From NCBI GenBank assembly GCA_949285025.1, contig CASDXG010000021.1:1-33968 (forward strand): a stretch of DNA of 33,968 nucleotides, read 5' to 3'. Position 1 is the first letter of the stretch. Every line of letters begins with the position of its first letter. The translations under genes were made by a program, and so were the position numbers. The notes beneath the pieces are model-generated. The model made no database searches. It had not been told where the DNA came from and worked only from the letters and a program-made list of their open reading frames with translations. Shown here piece after piece: positions 32,749 through 33,968 of the stretch. Source of the stretch: an uncultured Bacteroides sp. Lineage in GTDB: Bacteria; Bacteroidota; Bacteroidia; Bacteroidales; Bacteroidaceae.

Positions 32749-33402
32749 CTATGTACAAGCATTCTTCCGCCAATACACATACACATCCCGTATCGAGATC
32801 TCATGGTTAAGATATGACCGACTGATTTCAGAGGGAAGTGTATAAGCCGGATAATCGGCAACCTTGAAATGCCAGTAGATACCTCTGTTATCGGGATAAA
32901 TCCGGCAGTTGTGCCGCTCGCAGAAAAGGCGTTCACCCTCGGCGGTATAAAGGTAATAGTTGGTCGCCATTTTTTGTAATTCCGTATTCTTCTCTTGAAG
33001 TTCACGTACTTTTGCGGCAAATTGCTCCCGTTGTTTCTGTTCGGATTCGTAGGCAGACAAGTTCATTTCACGCCATGTACCAGTTTTGAAATATTCGTTG
33101 GTGCGGCTAATGTATTCCCTGATAGCGTCAAGTACAAAAGATAGGCCGTGGATGTTAGCCAGCCGTGCAATCTGATTGAGGTTGACTTGCATCTTATAGC
33201 TGATGTTGGCCGTGCGTTTCATCCGTTCGCTTTCCTCTATGGTGAGTGCGGCTGACAGTTCTTTACCCAAAGCGGCTTCGCGGATAAACGCCGCCACAGA
33301 CAGCCGTGCGGCATTGGCTTTCTTCTCAATTGCGGCATATTCCGCTTCACTGAACTGTATTTCCTTTCGTTTGGTACGCTTATTCTCGTTTTCCGTTTTC
33401 AT
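32749..33402 (-). CDS. Ribbon-helix-helix / MobC-like mobilization protein
   Basis: The 217-aa protein has an N-terminal RHH-type DNA-binding segment (KEIQFSEAEYAAIEKKANAA, then LSVAAFIREAALG) typical of MobC relaxosome accessory proteins. A conserved MobC-type helix follows (MQVNLNQIARLANIHG at about 71-86), then a coiled-coil-like stretch (about 115-145). An unusual aromatic C-terminal domain follows with CERHNCRIYPDNRGIYWHFKV. MobC proteins are usually shorter (about 110-150 aa), so the C-terminal ~70 residues are an addition. It overlaps the relaxase stop by 4 bases and acts with it at oriT. Confidence 0.8.
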   Translation of the reverse strand: MKTENENKRTKRKEIQFSEAEYAAIEKKANAARLSVAAFIREAALGKELSAALTIEESERMKRTANISYKMQVNLNQIARLANIHGLSFVLDAIREYISRTNEYFKTGTWREMNLSAYESEQKQREQFAAKVRELQEKNTELQKMATNYYLYTAEGERLFCERHNCRIYPDNRGIYWHFKVADYPAYTLPSEISRSYLNHEISIRDVYVYWRKNACT

Positions 33403-33968
33403 CTTCTGCGTCCTCCTTTTCGCTGTTTGTTTTTGTCCTTATCATGGTCAAGAGTGTTGTCGCTGCTGCCACTGCCTGTGCCTATCCGAGCTACTGTCGG
33501 TTGGATGATAAGTTCGGCTATACCTTCCATAAGATTGCCACTAATAGATGTTGTTGCCGTTCCCTCATTGTTGGTTGCTGTAAAATCTGGATTGGTGTCC
33601 GCATTGGGTGCAGAGTTATTGCTCCATCTGATATGATTCTGATGTCCGCAGTTGTGTATTTCTGCTGTCCGGCATTTGTTCTTATTGCTGTCCGTCTTAC
33701 CTTCCGTTTGCTTTCTCTTTCGATGATTGGCTGGTGTCAATCCCCATCGCTCCGTCACGGAAATGGATGCTTCCTTTGCCGCCTTTCCGATGTTGGCGAG
33801 ATTGGCACGTGTACCATCGTCCAACACCACGTTGGCCAGAAAATGGAAGTGCGGATTCTTGTCATCCTTATCGTGATGACGACCGATAATGAACTGGTCG
33901 AAACGATAGCCATGCCGCTCCATGTGCTTTATCCAATCTCCGATTATTTCCTCGGCATGAGCTTCAAG
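33399..33968 (-). CDS. Relaxase / mobilization nuclease, C-terminal part (cut by window edge)
   Basis: The frame is open to the window end, so the gene extends beyond it; the visible part is 189 codons plus stop. It includes HAEEIIGDWIKHMERHGYRF and NPHFHFLANVVLDDG. The H-x-H pair in HFHF is part of the HUH metal-binding triad of relaxases that nick oriT for conjugative transfer. The tyrosine nucleophile would lie upstream, outside the window. The last ~100 residues are low-complexity and rich in Asn, Thr, Gly and Lys. Gene order is relaxase first, then the accessory RHH protein, with a 4-base overlap. Confidence 0.85.
   Translation of the reverse strand, partial: LEAHAEEIIGDWIKHMERHGYRFDQFIIGRHHDKDDKNPHFHFLANVVLDDGTRANLANIGKAAKEASISVTERWGLTPANHRKRKQTEGKTDSNKNKCRTAEIHNCGHQNHIRWSNNSAPNADTNPDFTATNNEGTATTSISGNLMEGIAELIIQPTVARIGTGSGSSDNTLDHDKDKNKQRKGGRRR

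Larger units (their letters stand above)
29035..33968. mobile_element. End of an integrated mobilizable element at tRNA(CAT)
   Basis: From the tRNA 3' end onward the content changes. There are lower-GC cargo genes of unknown function, clustered short repeats next to the tRNA, and a relaxase plus MobC-like gene running off the window. tRNA 3' ends are standard integration sites. No integrase or second attachment copy is visible, so the true boundary is inferred. The far end lies outside the window. Confidence 0.65.

Overview
The window looks like chromosomal DNA from a Bacteroidaceae-type member of the Bacteroidales (Bacteroides/Phocaeicola-like; the species cannot be named from sequence alone). 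The evidence is the PckA, KorAB and viroplasmin-RNase H proteins, a DUF3575/DUF3868/fimbrillin locus, and many promoters of the Bacteroides type (-7 element TAnnTTTG) placed just upstream of genes. About 29 kb is conserved backbone. The last ~5 kb, beyond a tRNA(CAT) gene, is the end of an integrated mobilizable element.

Layout: 1-2296 (minus strand) is the promoter-proximal part of a fimbrial operon: a DUF3575 outer-membrane protein, a DUF3868/OmpA-like/TPR protein, then the N-terminus of a fimbrillin-like lipoprotein that runs off the window. Its upstream region (2297-2790) carries a good promoter and three near-identical ~20-bp repeats, two direct and one inverted. This arrangement would allow the promoter to be inverted (phase variation) or would serve as a multi-site operator. 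A gene-free stretch and tRNA-Arg(CCT) follow. Next come central metabolism genes: korA-korB (2-oxoacid:ferredoxin oxidoreductase) and pckA (ATP-dependent PEP carboxykinase). After these are a GH29 fucosidase lipoprotein with its own promoter, an argS / viroplasmin-RNase H / LTA-synthase-like operon, and a convergent M16 peptidase. Divergent from the M16 gene is a LOG-family / SIS isomerase / PfkB kinase operon. Then come flavodoxin-ferredoxin + mnmA (minus), ruvB + flippase (plus), a DEAD-box helicase (minus), and a tightly overlapped Ca2+-ATPase / ribF / CPBP protease operon (minus).

The mobile end (29035-33968) starts at the 3' end of tRNA(CAT). It has a terminator and a cluster of GTGACCTTY repeats that may be integrase or excisionase sites. 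The cargo, all on the minus strand, is a Gly/Ala-rich small membrane protein, a uracil-DNA-glycosylase-fold-like protein, a 42-residue acidic microprotein, a membrane-anchored S41 protease with an atypical active site, and an unrecognised 157-aa protein. Upstream of these lies a mobilization module: a relaxase, cut by the window end, followed by a ribbon-helix-helix/MobC-like accessory protein. The first three cargo genes overlap end to end and form the best candidate for an undescribed system. No integrase is visible; it presumably lies outside the window.
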